64,000 nt of DNA from Novosphingobium sp. ZN18A2. Lineage in GTDB: Bacteria > Pseudomonadota > Alphaproteobacteria > Sphingomonadales > Sphingomonadaceae. The notes below the pieces were generated by a model. The model did not search any database, was not told the origin of the DNA, and saw only the letters and a list, made by a program, of their open reading frames with translations. Position 1 is the first letter of the stretch. Every line of letters starts with the position of its first letter. Below, one piece after another: positions 27,281-35,699 of the stretch. The stretch spans positions 3,112,001 through 3,176,000 of the forward strand of contig NZ_CP136651.1 of assembly GCF_036784765.1 (NCBI RefSeq), written 5' to 3'. Made by a program: the position numbers and the translations under genes.

Positions 27281-27982
27281 TCAGGCGCCAGCGACCTCGG
27301 CCGTGTCGATCTTGATGCCCGGCCCCATCGAGGACGAGAGCGCGACCTTCTTCAGGTACTTGCCCTTCGCGCCCGAAGGCTTCGCCTTGACGATCGCGTC
27401 CATGAACGCATCGAAGTTGGCGCGCAGCGCTTCGTTGGTGAAGCTCATCTTGCCGATGCCGCCGTGGATGATGCCCGCCTTTTCCACGCGGAACTCGATC
27501 TGGCCGCCCTTGGCGTCCTTGATCGCCTGCTCCACGTTCGGCGTGACGGTGCCCAGCTTCGGGTTCGGCATCAGGCCCTTGGGGCCGAGCACCTTGCCGA
27601 GACGGCCGACCACACCCATCATGTCGGGCGTGGCGATCACGCGGTCGTAATCCAGGTTGCCGGCCTGCATGTCTTCCATCAGGTCTTCCGCGCCAACCTT
27701 GTCGGCGCCGGCGGCCAGCGCCTTTTCGGCGTTGTCGCCGCGCGCGAAGACCGCGATCTTCACGTCCTTGCCCGTGCCCGACGGCAGCGAAACCATGCCG
27801 CGAACCATCTGGTCCGCGTGGCGCGGATCGACGCCCAGGTTCATCGCGACCTCGATGGTCTCGTCGAACTTGGTGGTCTTCAGGTCCTTCAGAAGCTGGA
27901 TCGCTTCGTCGACGCCATAAAGCGTCTGGTTGTCACCCAGCTTTTCGGCGAGGGTCTTCTGCTTCTTGTTCAGCTTAGCCAT
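27281..27982 (-). CDS. rplA: 50S ribosomal protein L1
   Basis: 233 aa. Starts [17 protein letters not shown] and contains the L1 signature region [20 protein letters not shown]. Forms the mobile L1 stalk on 23S rRNA and usually represses its own rplK-rplA mRNA. Four nt separate it from rplK. It ends at a strong terminator instead of continuing into rplJ-rplL within this window. Confidence 0.99.
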   Translation of the reverse strand: MAKLNKKQKTLAEKLGDNQTLYGVDEAIQLLKDLKTTKFDETIEVAMNLGVDPRHADQMVRGMVSLPSGTGKDVKIAVFARGDNAEKALAAGADKVGAEDLMEDMQAGNLDYDRVIATPDMMGVVGRLGKVLGPKGLMPNPKLGTVTPNVEQAIKDAKGGQIEFRVEKAGIIHGGIGKMSFTNEALRANFDAFMDAIVKAKPSGAKGKYLKKVALSSSMGPGIKIDTAEVAGA

Positions 27983-27986
27983 GTCT

Positions 27987-28418
27987 TCAGCCCTCCACGA
28001 CGTCGAGGCCCATCGAACGGGCGGAGCCCTCGATGATCCTGGTTGCCTGCTCGATGTCGTTCGCGTTCAGGTCCTTCATCTTCATCTCGGCGATCTCGCT
28101 GAGCTTCGAACGCGCGATGGTTCCGGCCGAAACCTTGCCCGGTTCCTTCGAACCCGACTTGAGGTTGGCGGCCTTCTTGATGAGGAAGCTGGCGGGCGGG
28201 CTCTTGGTCTGGAACGTGAAGCTGCGATCCGCATAGACCGTGATGATGGTCGGGATCGGCATGTTCTTTTCCATGTCCTGCGTGGCGGCATTGAACGCCT
28301 TGCAGAATTCCATGATGTTCACGCCGCGCTGGCCCAGGGCAGGGCCGATCGGCGGAGAGGGGTTCGCGGTGCCGGCGGGCACCTGCAGCTTGATATAACC
28401 TTCGATCTTCTTGGCCAC
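27987..28418 (-). CDS. rplK: 50S ribosomal protein L11
   Basis: 143 aa. GTG start with a near-perfect Shine-Dalgarno (AAAGGAGG, 6 nt). Sequence (M)[20 protein letters not shown] then [19 protein letters not shown] is typical L11, the GTPase-centre protein that also triggers RelA. First gene of the rplK-rplA unit. The normal upstream neighbour nusG is about 3 kb away, so this unit must have its own promoter within 28419-28602. Confidence 0.99.
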   Translation of the reverse strand: MAKKIEGYIKLQVPAGTANPSPPIGPALGQRGVNIMEFCKAFNAATQDMEKNMPIPTIITVYADRSFTFQTKSPPASFLIKKAANLKSGSKEPGKVSAGTIARSKLSEIAEMKMKDLNANDIEQATRIIEGSARSMGLDVVEG

Positions 28419-28602
28419 GAGTGGCCTCCTTTCTTCCTGTCGGGCCGCACGCCGAAGCGTTGGCCCTCAGAGTGAGCGGTCAGACAGACGGCGCATGGCC
28501 ATCCTCCCGCACGGATTTCCGGCCTGGCATGGATATCCACGACGCCCGGGAGCGCGCGCGAATAGCGGGACAAAGCGATTCTGGCAAGCCGCCTTGCGCG
28601 GT

Positions 28603-29409
28603 TCAGCCTTCGCGGCGCCCCACGATCGCGCCGTCGCGCAGCGCCAGAACGGTTCCGCGCGGCAGGCCTTCCCAGTTGCCGTCGTCCAGCGGCACGCTTG
28701 CAAAGACGATGGTCTGCGGCGGCAGATCGCGCACCCTGGGGCCGCTGGCATGCCATTCGCGCGGGGCGTCCTCGCGATCGAAACGACGCATGACAAGCCC
28801 CGGCTCGCGCGGTTCGGTAAGGCCATCGGGCATCTCGAACCTGCGCCGGTCGGCATGGACGAACAGCGTGTGCCCGTCGAAAAACAGGAAGTTGGCATCG
28901 CCCAGCGCACGCATGTCGGCTGCAAACGCCGCGAACGCATCGATCCGCGCCTCGTCCGACGTCGCATTCGCGCGAGAGAGGCGTGCGAGCAGAATCAGGA
29001 AAGCCAGTTCGGAATCGGTATCGCCCACCCGCTCGGCCTTCACCGCCTGCGCTTCGGGCACGTCCTCTATGCCGCCCAGCGTGCCGTTGTGCGCGAAGTG
29101 ATGCGCCCGGCCGCAATGCACGCGCGTATAGGGATGGGTGTTCGCCAGAAGCGGCCTTCCGTGCGAAGCGCGGCGCACGTGCGCCATCAGATGGCGGCAG
29201 GCGATCTCCCGCTCGATCACCATGCGCGCAAGCGGGCTGTCCGCCGCGGGAGAGGCTTCACGGAACACGTGCGCGTCGCGGTCTTCGGCGAACATGATGC
29301 CCCAGCCATCGCGGTTGGCGTGGCGTTCGCCGCCTTCCGCGGCAAAGGCATCGAGTTCGTAACGCACCGTGGCAGGCCGGGCAGCCGTCATCGCAAACAG
29401 TTCACACAT
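28603..29409 (-). CDS. Class II glutamine amidotransferase (YafJ-like)
   Basis: 268 aa. The mature N-terminus would expose Cys2 (MCELFAMTAARPA), the Ntn nucleophile of class II amidotransferases. RHANRDGWGIMF, MAHVRRASHG, HPYTR and FAHNGTLGGI are the glutamine-site motifs. No synthetase domain is attached, so the ammonia acceptor is unknown. It lies inside the interrupted secE-nusG/rplK-rplA block. Confidence 0.9.
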   Translation of the reverse strand: MCELFAMTAARPATVRYELDAFAAEGGERHANRDGWGIMFAEDRDAHVFREASPAADSPLARMVIEREIACRHLMAHVRRASHGRPLLANTHPYTRVHCGRAHHFAHNGTLGGIEDVPEAQAVKAERVGDTDSELAFLILLARLSRANATSDEARIDAFAAFAADMRALGDANFLFFDGHTLFVHADRRRFEMPDGLTEPREPGLVMRRFDREDAPREWHASGPRVRDLPPQTIVFASVPLDDGNWEGLPRGTVLALRDGAIVGRREG

Positions 29410-29529
29410 AACGCTTTCCTAGACCCTTGCGGCGCCAGATGCGAGCGTGCCGTCGCACGGGGCGCGTCCGGCATTGACCGCGCCTTCGCGTGGCTGCACA
29501 CCGTCACCCCGAACACCACGGGGAGAGAC

Positions 29530-30009
29530 ATGAGCAACCCTGCGAAATCAAGCGTGACCGCACTGGCCGGAATTGTTGCGACCATGGCACTGGCCCTCTC
29601 CGCTACATCCCTGTCCGCGACACCCCTTTCCGCAACGGCTGCGGCGCAAGGCAGCGAAACGGAGCCGCCCGCCGACGCCGTAACCGCGCCAGGCGATACC
29701 GACCAGACGATTACTGTCGAGGCGCCGCGCCTGGTCAAGCGGCCGGCGGCAAAGGAGGCCCATACCGGGGCCGAGTTCATGTCGACCACGGTGGCGATTC
29801 CCGTGCTCTACAGCGATCTGGACCTGACGAAGGATTCCGATGCCGAACGGCTGATGGCGCGAATCGAACGCGTGGCGACCGACGCATGTCGCGAGCTTGA
29901 CCGCGTCTATCCGCTGGATCCCGACCCGGATTGCATCACCCGCGCGGCCGGAAACGCACAGCAGTCGGCTCGCGAAGCGATCGACGCGGCACGAGGCACG
30001 ACCCCATGA
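29530..30009 (+). CDS. UrcA-family secreted protein
   Basis: 159 aa, signal MSNPAKSSVTALAGIVATMA plus a Thr/Ser/Ala-rich extension to about residue 40. The UrcA core is VLYSDLDLTKDSDAERLMAR then IERVATDACRELDR and DPDCITRAAGNA, with the two conserved Cys. Typical of Caulobacter and sphingomonads; function unknown. The stop overlaps the ATG of the hydrolase (ATGA), which indicates translational coupling. Confidence 0.87.
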   Translation: MSNPAKSSVTALAGIVATMALALSATSLSATPLSATAAAQGSETEPPADAVTAPGDTDQTITVEAPRLVKRPAAKEAHTGAEFMSTTVAIPVLYSDLDLTKDSDAERLMARIERVATDACRELDRVYPLDPDPDCITRAAGNAQQSAREAIDAARGTTP

Positions 30010-30827
30010 GCAACACGCTTGTCGCCAGCCGGTCCGCGTTCCTGGCCGGCCACCCGGAGCAGCGCGAAACCGTGAACGGCCGCGAATGGGGAGTGATCCG
30101 CGCGGGCAAATCGGGTCCGGGGCTGGTCCTCCTTCCCGGAACGCTGGGCCGCGCGGACATCTTCTGGCAGCAGATCGATGCGCTGTCCCACCGCGCGCGG
30201 ATACTCTCGCTGAGCTATCCCGACAGCGGCGGAATCGCCGAATGGTCCGCCGAAATCGCTGCGCTGATGGACCGTTCGGGAATGGATAACGCGGTGGTGC
30301 TGGGCACCTCGCTTGGCGGCTATGTCGCGCAATATTTCGCCGGCGCGGAGCCCGCGCGCGTGGCTGGGCTGATCGCTGCGAACACGCTGTCCTCCGCGTC
30401 GCAGGTGGTCGGCATTCCGCCCTATAGCCTCGACGTTGAATCGGTTCCGGCCGAGATCCTGCGCGATGGCTTCGTGCGCTCTCTCGAAGCGGCACCGCAA
30501 ACCGATCGCGGACGCCGGGCCTTGACCGAATTGCTGCTGGCCGAAGTAACCGGCCGCATTCCCGCCGCGGAATTGCGCGCGCGTCTTTCCGCGCTGAAGC
30601 ACGGACCGGAACTGCCGCCGCTCGACCTTGAGCGGGACAGGATCGCGGTCGTCGAATCGAACGACGACCCGCTTATTCCGGCGACAATGCGCGACATGGT
30701 GCGAAAGCGGCTTTCCCCCGGGCGGGTGTTCCGGTTCAGCAACGGCGGGCACTTCCCCTATGTGGAGCGGCCCGCCGAATACAACGCCTTGCTGGAAGAA
30801 CGGCTGGACCTGGCCGAAAACGGCTGA
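30006..30827 (+). CDS. Alpha/beta-fold hydrolase
   Basis: 273 aa. The nucleophile elbow is VVLGTSLGGYVAQYF (G-x-S-x-G, Ser near residue 100); the acid is likely in VVESNDDPLIP and the His in FSNGGHFPYVERP. Strand order fits the canonical fold with a small lid. No signal peptide, so cytoplasmic. Substrate unknown. Coupled to the UrcA gene. Confidence 0.88.
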   Translation: MSNTLVASRSAFLAGHPEQRETVNGREWGVIRAGKSGPGLVLLPGTLGRADIFWQQIDALSHRARILSLSYPDSGGIAEWSAEIAALMDRSGMDNAVVLGTSLGGYVAQYFAGAEPARVAGLIAANTLSSASQVVGIPPYSLDVESVPAEILRDGFVRSLEAAPQTDRGRRALTELLLAEVTGRIPAAELRARLSALKHGPELPPLDLERDRIAVVESNDDPLIPATMRDMVRKRLSPGRVFRFSNGGHFPYVERPAEYNALLEERLDLAENG

Positions 30828-30842
30828 CCCAGGCCCCCTGGC

Positions 30843-31316
30843 TCAGGCGGGCGCCCCTTGCGCAAGCATGGCCTGCCACACGGGCAGGCGCATCGCGTCG
30901 AGGTATTCGCGCTGCATATCATGCGTCAGCACCTCGATCATGCGATCGCCCTCGATCCACACTTCGATCACGCCGAAGGCGCCGCCGCGCTTGCGATATT
31001 TGGACGTCCAGCCTTCGCGGCGGGCGATGGCGTGCACCTCGTCCTCGTCCAGCGGCGTCGCCATCGCGAAATGCGTGGACGATCCGCCACGCACCGCGCC
31101 GGGCATACCAAAGCCATCGGCGTCGCCTTCGGCCTCTACCAGTTCGGTGTTGCGCGGATAGACTTCGACCAGGGTGTTGCGATCGTCGCCCGCGTGGGCG
31201 ACCCAGCTTCCCTCTATCACCGGCGGAAACGGCGTGGCGGCCCCTCCGAACAGTTCGGCAAGGACAGTGGCGACGCGCTGCGGATCATGCGCATCTATGG
31301 ATACGTGAAACAGCAT
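30843..31316 (-). CDS. VOC/glyoxalase-fold protein of unknown function
   Basis: 157 aa. Starts MLFHVSIDAHDPQRVATVLA followed by ELFGG, a pattern of vicinal-oxygen-chelate folds, with STHFAMATPLDEDEVHAIAR as the second half. Metal ligands are not certain. Function unassigned. It is convergent with the hydrolase gene and is the last of the four genes lodged between nusG and rplK. Confidence 0.7.
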   Translation of the reverse strand: MLFHVSIDAHDPQRVATVLAELFGGAATPFPPVIEGSWVAHAGDDRNTLVEVYPRNTELVEAEGDADGFGMPGAVRGGSSTHFAMATPLDEDEVHAIARREGWTSKYRKRGGAFGVIEVWIEGDRMIEVLTHDMQREYLDAMRLPVWQAMLAQGAPA

Positions 31317-31470
31317 GGACCTTCTCCCGACTCACGATGAGCCGGAAGCCATTTACACCCGAATCGGAGGCAACCGCCCGTTTCCCGTCAAACGACCGGA
31401 AGCACACGACAGACGGCGCGGCGCGCCGACGAACGGCCGCGTAGGGCCGACCAAACGCGCGGGCGGGCGC

Positions 31471-32007
31471 TTACTTGCTGAGTTCGACCTCGTCGAAGCC
31501 CAGTTCGACCGGCGTCGCGCGGCCGAAGATCGAAACGCTGACCTTCACGCGCTGCTTGTCGAAATCGAGCTCTTCCACGATGCCGTTGAAGCTGGCGAAC
31601 GGGCCGGCGTTGACCTTGACCGAATCGCCGATCTCGTAATCGATCGAAACTTCCTCACGCGGCTTGGAAGCGGCTTCCTCGCGCGCGCCGAAGTAACGCG
31701 CGGCATCGCGTTCCGAAATCGGCTGCGGCTTGCCGCTCGATCCCAGGAAGCCGGTAACCTTGGGCGTGTTCTTGACGAGGTGATACACGTCGTCGTTCAT
31801 CGCCAGCTTGGCCAGGACATAGCCGGGCATCGTCTTGCGTTCGACCTGCACCTTCTTGCCGCGCTTGACCTCGGTCACCGTCTCGGACGGGACTTCCACC
31901 GCCTCGACGAGCTGCTCGAGCCCCATACGTTCGGCCTCGGCAAGGATCGCTTCCTTCACCTTGTTCTCGAAGCCGGAATAAGCGTGGATGATGTACCAGC
32001 GGGCCAT
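31471..32007 (-). CDS. nusG: Transcription termination/antitermination protein NusG
   Basis: 178 aa. [20 protein letters not shown] is the NGN domain start, MPGYVLAKL the conserved core, and the C-terminal KOW domain reads [20 protein letters not shown]. Binds RNA polymerase, Rho and S10. It follows secE after 34 nt. The start is fixed by the family N-terminus. Downstream rplK is displaced by about 3 kb. Confidence 0.98.
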   Translation of the reverse strand: MARWYIIHAYSGFENKVKEAILAEAERMGLEQLVEAVEVPSETVTEVKRGKKVQVERKTMPGYVLAKLAMNDDVYHLVKNTPKVTGFLGSSGKPQPISERDAARYFGAREEAASKPREEVSIDYEIGDSVKVNAGPFASFNGIVEELDFDKQRVKVSVSIFGRATPVELGFDEVELSK

Positions 32008-32041
32008 ATGTCTCTCGAAACCGTGTCTTGTGCGGGATGGA

Positions 32042-32236
32042 TCAGGCGAGCGACAGCAGGAACTGCACGATCTTGCCGAACAGCGTGTCGATGCCAAGGA
32101 AGAACAGCGCCAGGATGACCATCATGATCGCCACGAAGATGGCCGTCGTCACGGTTTCCTGGCGGGTCGGCCAGACGATCTTGCGCGCTTCCGACTGGAC
32201 CTGGCGCATGAACTCGCCGGGATTGATCTTGGCCAT
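32042..32236 (-). CDS. secE: Preprotein translocase subunit SecE
   Basis: 64 aa, the short single-helix SecE: MAKINPGEFMRQVQSEARKI then VWPTRQETVTTAIFVAIMMV, where VWPTRQET is the conserved amphipathic hinge. Inner membrane, part of SecYEG. Lies between tRNA-Trp and nusG as in many bacteria. Confidence 0.98.
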   Translation of the reverse strand: MAKINPGEFMRQVQSEARKIVWPTRQETVTTAIFVAIMMVILALFFLGIDTLFGKIVQFLLSLA

Positions 32237-32565
32237 CGTGCTGCCTCTTTTCGCCTTGGCTTGCCTGATTCGAATTCGTGTCTCTTCCGCCTAGGGGACA
32301 TCGCCGCCCCGGCCAGTGTCCGGGAGGGGCTGCGATATTCTCCATGAGCGGGAGTAGCGGCCATTTAGGCGCAGCCGCGCGCGATGGCAAGGTCTTGCCG
32401 GGTTTCATGCGCTCATATCATGTTGCCGCGCCCCTTGCACCGCACGGCCCGCACTTGCGCGAAACGCGCGACGGGCCGCGCCGGGGCCGGGAACGATGGC
32501 CCGTGCGCTCCATTGCAGCAGTCCGTCCGGGTCGCATCGGACGCGAGCAATCGGAGTGCAAAGAC
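32237..32565. other. Divergent intergenic stretch between secE and the 32566 gene
   Basis: No credible gene seen. Since the tRNA-Trp transcript is closed by a hairpin at 32935-32976, the secE promoter must lie here, but no clear -35/-10 pair stands out. Confidence 0.5.
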
Positions 32566-32919
32566 ATGAAAACCATCACCCCCTGGATCATCCCCCTTGC
32601 CGCCACGGCCGCCTTTGCCGGGGCTGGCATCGCGCAGGCAGCGCCGCCCAAGGACGGCGCTTCGGCCGATACCGGCGCAACCGTATCGTCCACCACCCGC
32701 AGCGGGGACCGGGACGTAACGGCAACCGGCTCGGCCAAGGCCAAGGGCGGCGTTTCCGCGGATTCGTCGGGCGTTACCGGCGCGGCGAGCGACCACACCA
32801 ACGCGGGCGCGATGATGACCGGTCCCGATCGCGCCGCGACCGTGGGCGGAAACCCTGGCACGGCGCAAACGAGCGCGACGCCTTCGGACAGCCCGTCCGA
32901 CAATCCCGATTCGCTGTAA
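32566..32919 (+). CDS. Small secreted low-complexity protein
   Basis: 117 aa. Signal peptide MKTITPWIIPLAATAAFAGA with cleavage near IAQA-AP, then a mature part made mostly of Ser, Thr, Ala, Gly and Asp (TSATPSDSPSDNPDSL at the end), probably disordered. GGAG lies about 10 nt before the ATG. No family recognised; hypothetical. Confidence 0.6.
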   Translation: MKTITPWIIPLAATAAFAGAGIAQAAPPKDGASADTGATVSSTTRSGDRDVTATGSAKAKGGVSADSSGVTGAASDHTNAGAMMTGPDRAATVGGNPGTAQTSATPSDSPSDNPDSL

Positions 32920-32934
32920 TCGCCGCACAGCACG

Positions 32935-32976
32935 GAAAAACAAGCGCGGGGGCGGGAACATCGTTTTCCGCCCCCG
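32935..32976 (-). terminator. Rho-independent terminator after tRNA-Trp
   Basis: CGGGGGCGG (32947-32955) pairs with CCGCCCCCG (32968-32976). On the minus strand the stem is followed by CGCTTGTTTTT. It separates the tRNA from secE. Confidence 0.8.
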
Positions 32977-33081
32977 AACACGTGTGGGAACGGGGCCGGG
33001 ACGCATTCCAGCGCCGATTCGCGCACGCCGGGCGCACATGGCCGAATGACGACCACACAATGACGGCAAATGCGGGAAAAA

Positions 33082-33157
33082 TGGCAGGAGTGGCAGGATT
33101 CGAACCCGCGGCCCTCGGTTTTGGAGACCGATGCTCTACCAACTGAGCTACACTCCT
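33082..33157 (-). tRNA. tRNA-Trp (anticodon CCA)
   Basis: A 76-nt cloverleaf including an encoded CCA end. Acceptor arms AGGAGTG and CACTCCT, D-arm AGCTCAGTTGGTAGAGC, anticodon loop CTCCAAA (CCA = Trp), and T-arm GGGTTCGAATCC. It precedes secE, the common bacterial order. Confidence 0.98.
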
Positions 33158-33220
33158 GTGCGGAAGCGCCCTGTAGTGGGTTGACCGGCGAAGCACAAGC
33201 GCGACAAACAATTTCCCGCA

Positions 33221-33961
33221 ATGCACGGGCCCGCCGACAACCAGATCATTCCGCCAGCGCTGCTGATGCGCGCCTATCAGGCGGGCATTTTCCCGATGTC
33301 CGACAGCCGGGACGACCCGGACGTTTTCTGGGTAGAGCCACGGCAGCGCGCGATCCTGCCGCTCGACGGGCTACACCTGTCGCGCTCGCTTGCAAAGACG
33401 CTGCGCCGCGGGCGCTTCAAGGTCACTTGCGACGCCGCTTTCGACGCGGTGATCGATGCCTGCGCGGCGCCGCGTTCGGACAGCGAAGACAGCTGGATCA
33501 GCGGGCGCATCGCCGGCAGCTATCGCGCACTTCACGAACTGGGCCATGCCCACTCGATCGAATGCTGGGAAGACGGCGAGCTTGCCGGTGGGCTGTATGG
33601 CGTGGGCTTCGCGCGCGTGTTCTGCGGCGAAAGCATGTTCAGCCGCACAAGCGATGCCAGCAAGGTCGCGCTTGCGTGGCTGGTTGCCGCGCTGCGCCGC
33701 GCCGGGGCCGAATTGCTCGACTGCCAGTTCCTTACGCCGCACCTGGCCTCATTGGGCGCGGTGGAAATCCCGCAGGCGCAATACCTTGAATTGCTTGCGC
33801 GCGCGCAGCGGCCCTATTCGGCGGACGGGGCGCCCGAAGGCGAAGTGGATGCGGTTCCGCTGCCCGACGCTTTTGCCGCCTTGCTTGCCGATGCGTCCGA
33901 TGCGGGCTTCGCGTCCTCCCCCGGGAAGGTCATCGAACAGTCCTTGACCCAGACATCGTAG
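33221..33961 (+). CDS. aat: Leucyl/phenylalanyl-tRNA--protein transferase
   Basis: 246 aa. Adds Leu or Phe to proteins with N-terminal Lys or Arg (N-end rule, ClpAP route). LLMRAYQAGIFPMSD, FWVEPRQRAILPLDGLHLSR, GLYGVGFARVFCGESMFSR and LLDCQFLTPHLASLGA are the family motifs. Its last 148 nt overlap, antisense, the 3' end of the DUF2155 gene. Confidence 0.97.
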   Translation: MHGPADNQIIPPALLMRAYQAGIFPMSDSRDDPDVFWVEPRQRAILPLDGLHLSRSLAKTLRRGRFKVTCDAAFDAVIDACAAPRSDSEDSWISGRIAGSYRALHELGHAHSIECWEDGELAGGLYGVGFARVFCGESMFSRTSDASKVALAWLVAALRRAGAELLDCQFLTPHLASLGAVEIPQAQYLELLARAQRPYSADGAPEGEVDAVPLPDAFAALLADASDAGFASSPGKVIEQSLTQTS

Positions 33962-34419
33962 ACCGGGTGTTCAACCACGTTGAGCGAAGGCGAGTTCTTG
34001 AACAGCCAGCCCGAGAACACCTTGTGCCAGGCCAGCTTGTCCTTGATCGTTGCCCGCTCTTCCACGAAGACCTGCACGAAGGCGCCTGTTTCGGGCGGGT
34101 CTTCCCACGGCTTCGTCCGCTCGCAGGTCGCCAGCTTCACGATGAGATTGCCGATCCGCGTCGATTCGCCGCTTTTCAGCTTGATGTCCTGCGTAAGGTT
34201 GTTGCGCTTGTTCAACACGCCAAGCGTGGCAACGCGGTCCTTTACCGGGGTGCCATAATCCTCGTCCGCCGCGGCAGCCGCGGCGCTGGGCGCAATCGCG
34301 GGTGCCGTCGCCTCTTCCGGCGGCGGCGGATTGTTCTGCCCCTTGTTCGTGCATCCGGCCGTCGCAGCCAGCGCCGTGCAGGCGAGCAGCGCCCCGGCCG
34401 GCCTTGAAAGCACGCGCAT
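33814..34419 (-). CDS. DUF2155 lipoprotein
   Basis: 201 aa. Lipoprotein signal (MRVLSRPAGALLACTALAAT, lipobox TAGC). The DUF2155 core spans about residues 55-165: ATLGVLNKRNNLTQDIKLKS, CERTKPWEDPPETGAFVQVF, FSGWLFKNSPSLNVVEHPVY. A 35-residue Ala/Ser tail follows, which lies over the aat 3' end on the other strand. It overlaps the NDUFA12 stop by one base (TGATG), so the two form an operon as in other alphaproteobacteria. Function unknown. Confidence 0.88.
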   Translation of the reverse strand: MRVLSRPAGALLACTALAATAGCTNKGQNNPPPPEEATAPAIAPSAAAAAADEDYGTPVKDRVATLGVLNKRNNLTQDIKLKSGESTRIGNLIVKLATCERTKPWEDPPETGAFVQVFVEERATIKDKLAWHKVFSGWLFKNSPSLNVVEHPVYDVWVKDCSMTFPGEDAKPASDASASKAAKASGSGTASTSPSGAPSAE

Positions 34420-34838
34420 CAGCCCTCTGGCGACCAGGCTTCGTAATCGCCTGTTGCCGCGGCGCGCTTGCCGCCGCGCTCAAGCGCGCCTTGCGGGCGA
34501 TAGGCGAGCGCGGTGCCCGTTGCGTTGGGCGTGTAGTCCACTTCCCAGATACGCGGCGGAGGAAGGTTGCTTTCGGGAACGGCCCCGTCTTCAAAGCTGC
34601 CGTGCAGCCAGCCATGCCATTCGGCGGGCACGTTGCTGGCATCGTTCGCGCCGGCGTAGATCACCCAGCGCCGCTCACGCCCGGCGAACGGATGCCCGGC
34701 CGGATACGGCTTTTTCGAGCGATAATATTTGTTGCCCGCAGCGTCCGTGCCGACCTGTTCGCCATGACGCGCGCTATCGAGCATTGTGCCGATGGTGGCG
34801 CCATTCCACCATGTGAAGATCTTGGAGAAGATGCCCAT
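34419..34838 (-). CDS. NADH:ubiquinone oxidoreductase accessory subunit, NDUFA12/B17.2 family
   Basis: 139 aa. MGIFSKIFTWWNGATIGTML, GTDAAGNKYYRSKK, ERRWVIYAG and EWHGWLHG are the NDUFA12 family pattern. An alphaproteobacterial supernumerary complex I subunit on the cytoplasmic side of the membrane. The start is set at the family N-terminus; a longer frame upstream has no match. Confidence 0.93.
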   Translation of the reverse strand: MGIFSKIFTWWNGATIGTMLDSARHGEQVGTDAAGNKYYRSKKPYPAGHPFAGRERRWVIYAGANDASNVPAEWHGWLHGSFEDGAVPESNLPPPRIWEVDYTPNATGTALAYRPQGALERGGKRAAATGDYEAWSPEG

Positions 34839-34951
34839 GGTCGCGCGCCTAGCGGAAACAGGGGGGGCGCGGCAAGGCGATTCGGGCAGGATCACCCCGG
34901 CAGCAGTCCATTTGATCGATCCGGCAGTCACGACTCCCGCCGTCATCCCCG

Positions 34952-35542
34952 TTACCAAGGGGCATTTCCGGCATCGTCTTCGCCTTCCCCGGCCCATTGT
35001 TCCGCTTCCTCGACCGAGGGAGCTTCGATCAGGGCGCGCGCGCTGTCGATCGGGTGGCCGGCGCGCAGCATTGCCGCAACCTGCTTCTGCCTTTTCGCCG
35101 GGTCGCCCACCGCATCGCCGAATGGCCCGAACCGGCGTTTTTTTGCGAGCGCCAGCGCGGCGCGGCGGCGTTCCCCCTCGCTGGCCTGCACGTCATCGCG
35201 AACGGCCTCTTCAATTCCGGCCGCGCGCAGCGCCTGGTCGATCCGCCGTGCCCCGTATCCGCGCCGCAGCAGCCCGGCGCGCTTTGCCTGCGCGAAGGCA
35301 ACGTCGTCCACGTATCCGGCGTCCACCATGCGCGCCACGATGGCCTGCACGTCGGGCTCTCCCTCCCCGTCCCAGCCGCGTTCGCGCAGCTTGCGCGACA
35401 GATAGGCGGAAAGCTTGCCCGCGCTCGTCGCAAATCGCGCGACATAGGCGAGCGCAAGCTCGTCCAGCCGGGCGCGATCAAGCGGTCGCGCAGCGCGTTC
35501 GCGGCGCTTGCTGCGCGAATTGTGTCGGGGACGGTCATCCAT
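34952..35542 (-). CDS. recX: Regulatory protein RecX
   Basis: 196 aa. RecX modulates RecA filaments. Helical repeats: ALAYVARFATSAGKLSAYLS then RKLRERGWDGEG, and MVDAGYVDDVAFAQAKRAGL then LRRGYGARRIDQALRAAGI, the most conserved RecX block. Length and Arg-rich character fit. No recA lies in the window, so regulation with recA is not shown. Confidence 0.88.
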   Translation of the reverse strand: MDDRPRHNSRSKRRERAARPLDRARLDELALAYVARFATSAGKLSAYLSRKLRERGWDGEGEPDVQAIVARMVDAGYVDDVAFAQAKRAGLLRRGYGARRIDQALRAAGIEEAVRDDVQASEGERRRAALALAKKRRFGPFGDAVGDPAKRQKQVAAMLRAGHPIDSARALIEAPSVEEAEQWAGEGEDDAGNAPW

Positions 35543-35699
35543 CGCGCCACATTCGTGCCACAGTCACGACTAAATGAGAACGTCGCGGAGCCCACACCCT
35601 GAATGCAGGGGAGGGGATGGCGCTCCATCGAATGTTCACGCGGCGGCCCGCATCGGCGGTGCCATCGCACGGAAAAACGATAGAAATTCGGGGTTTCGC

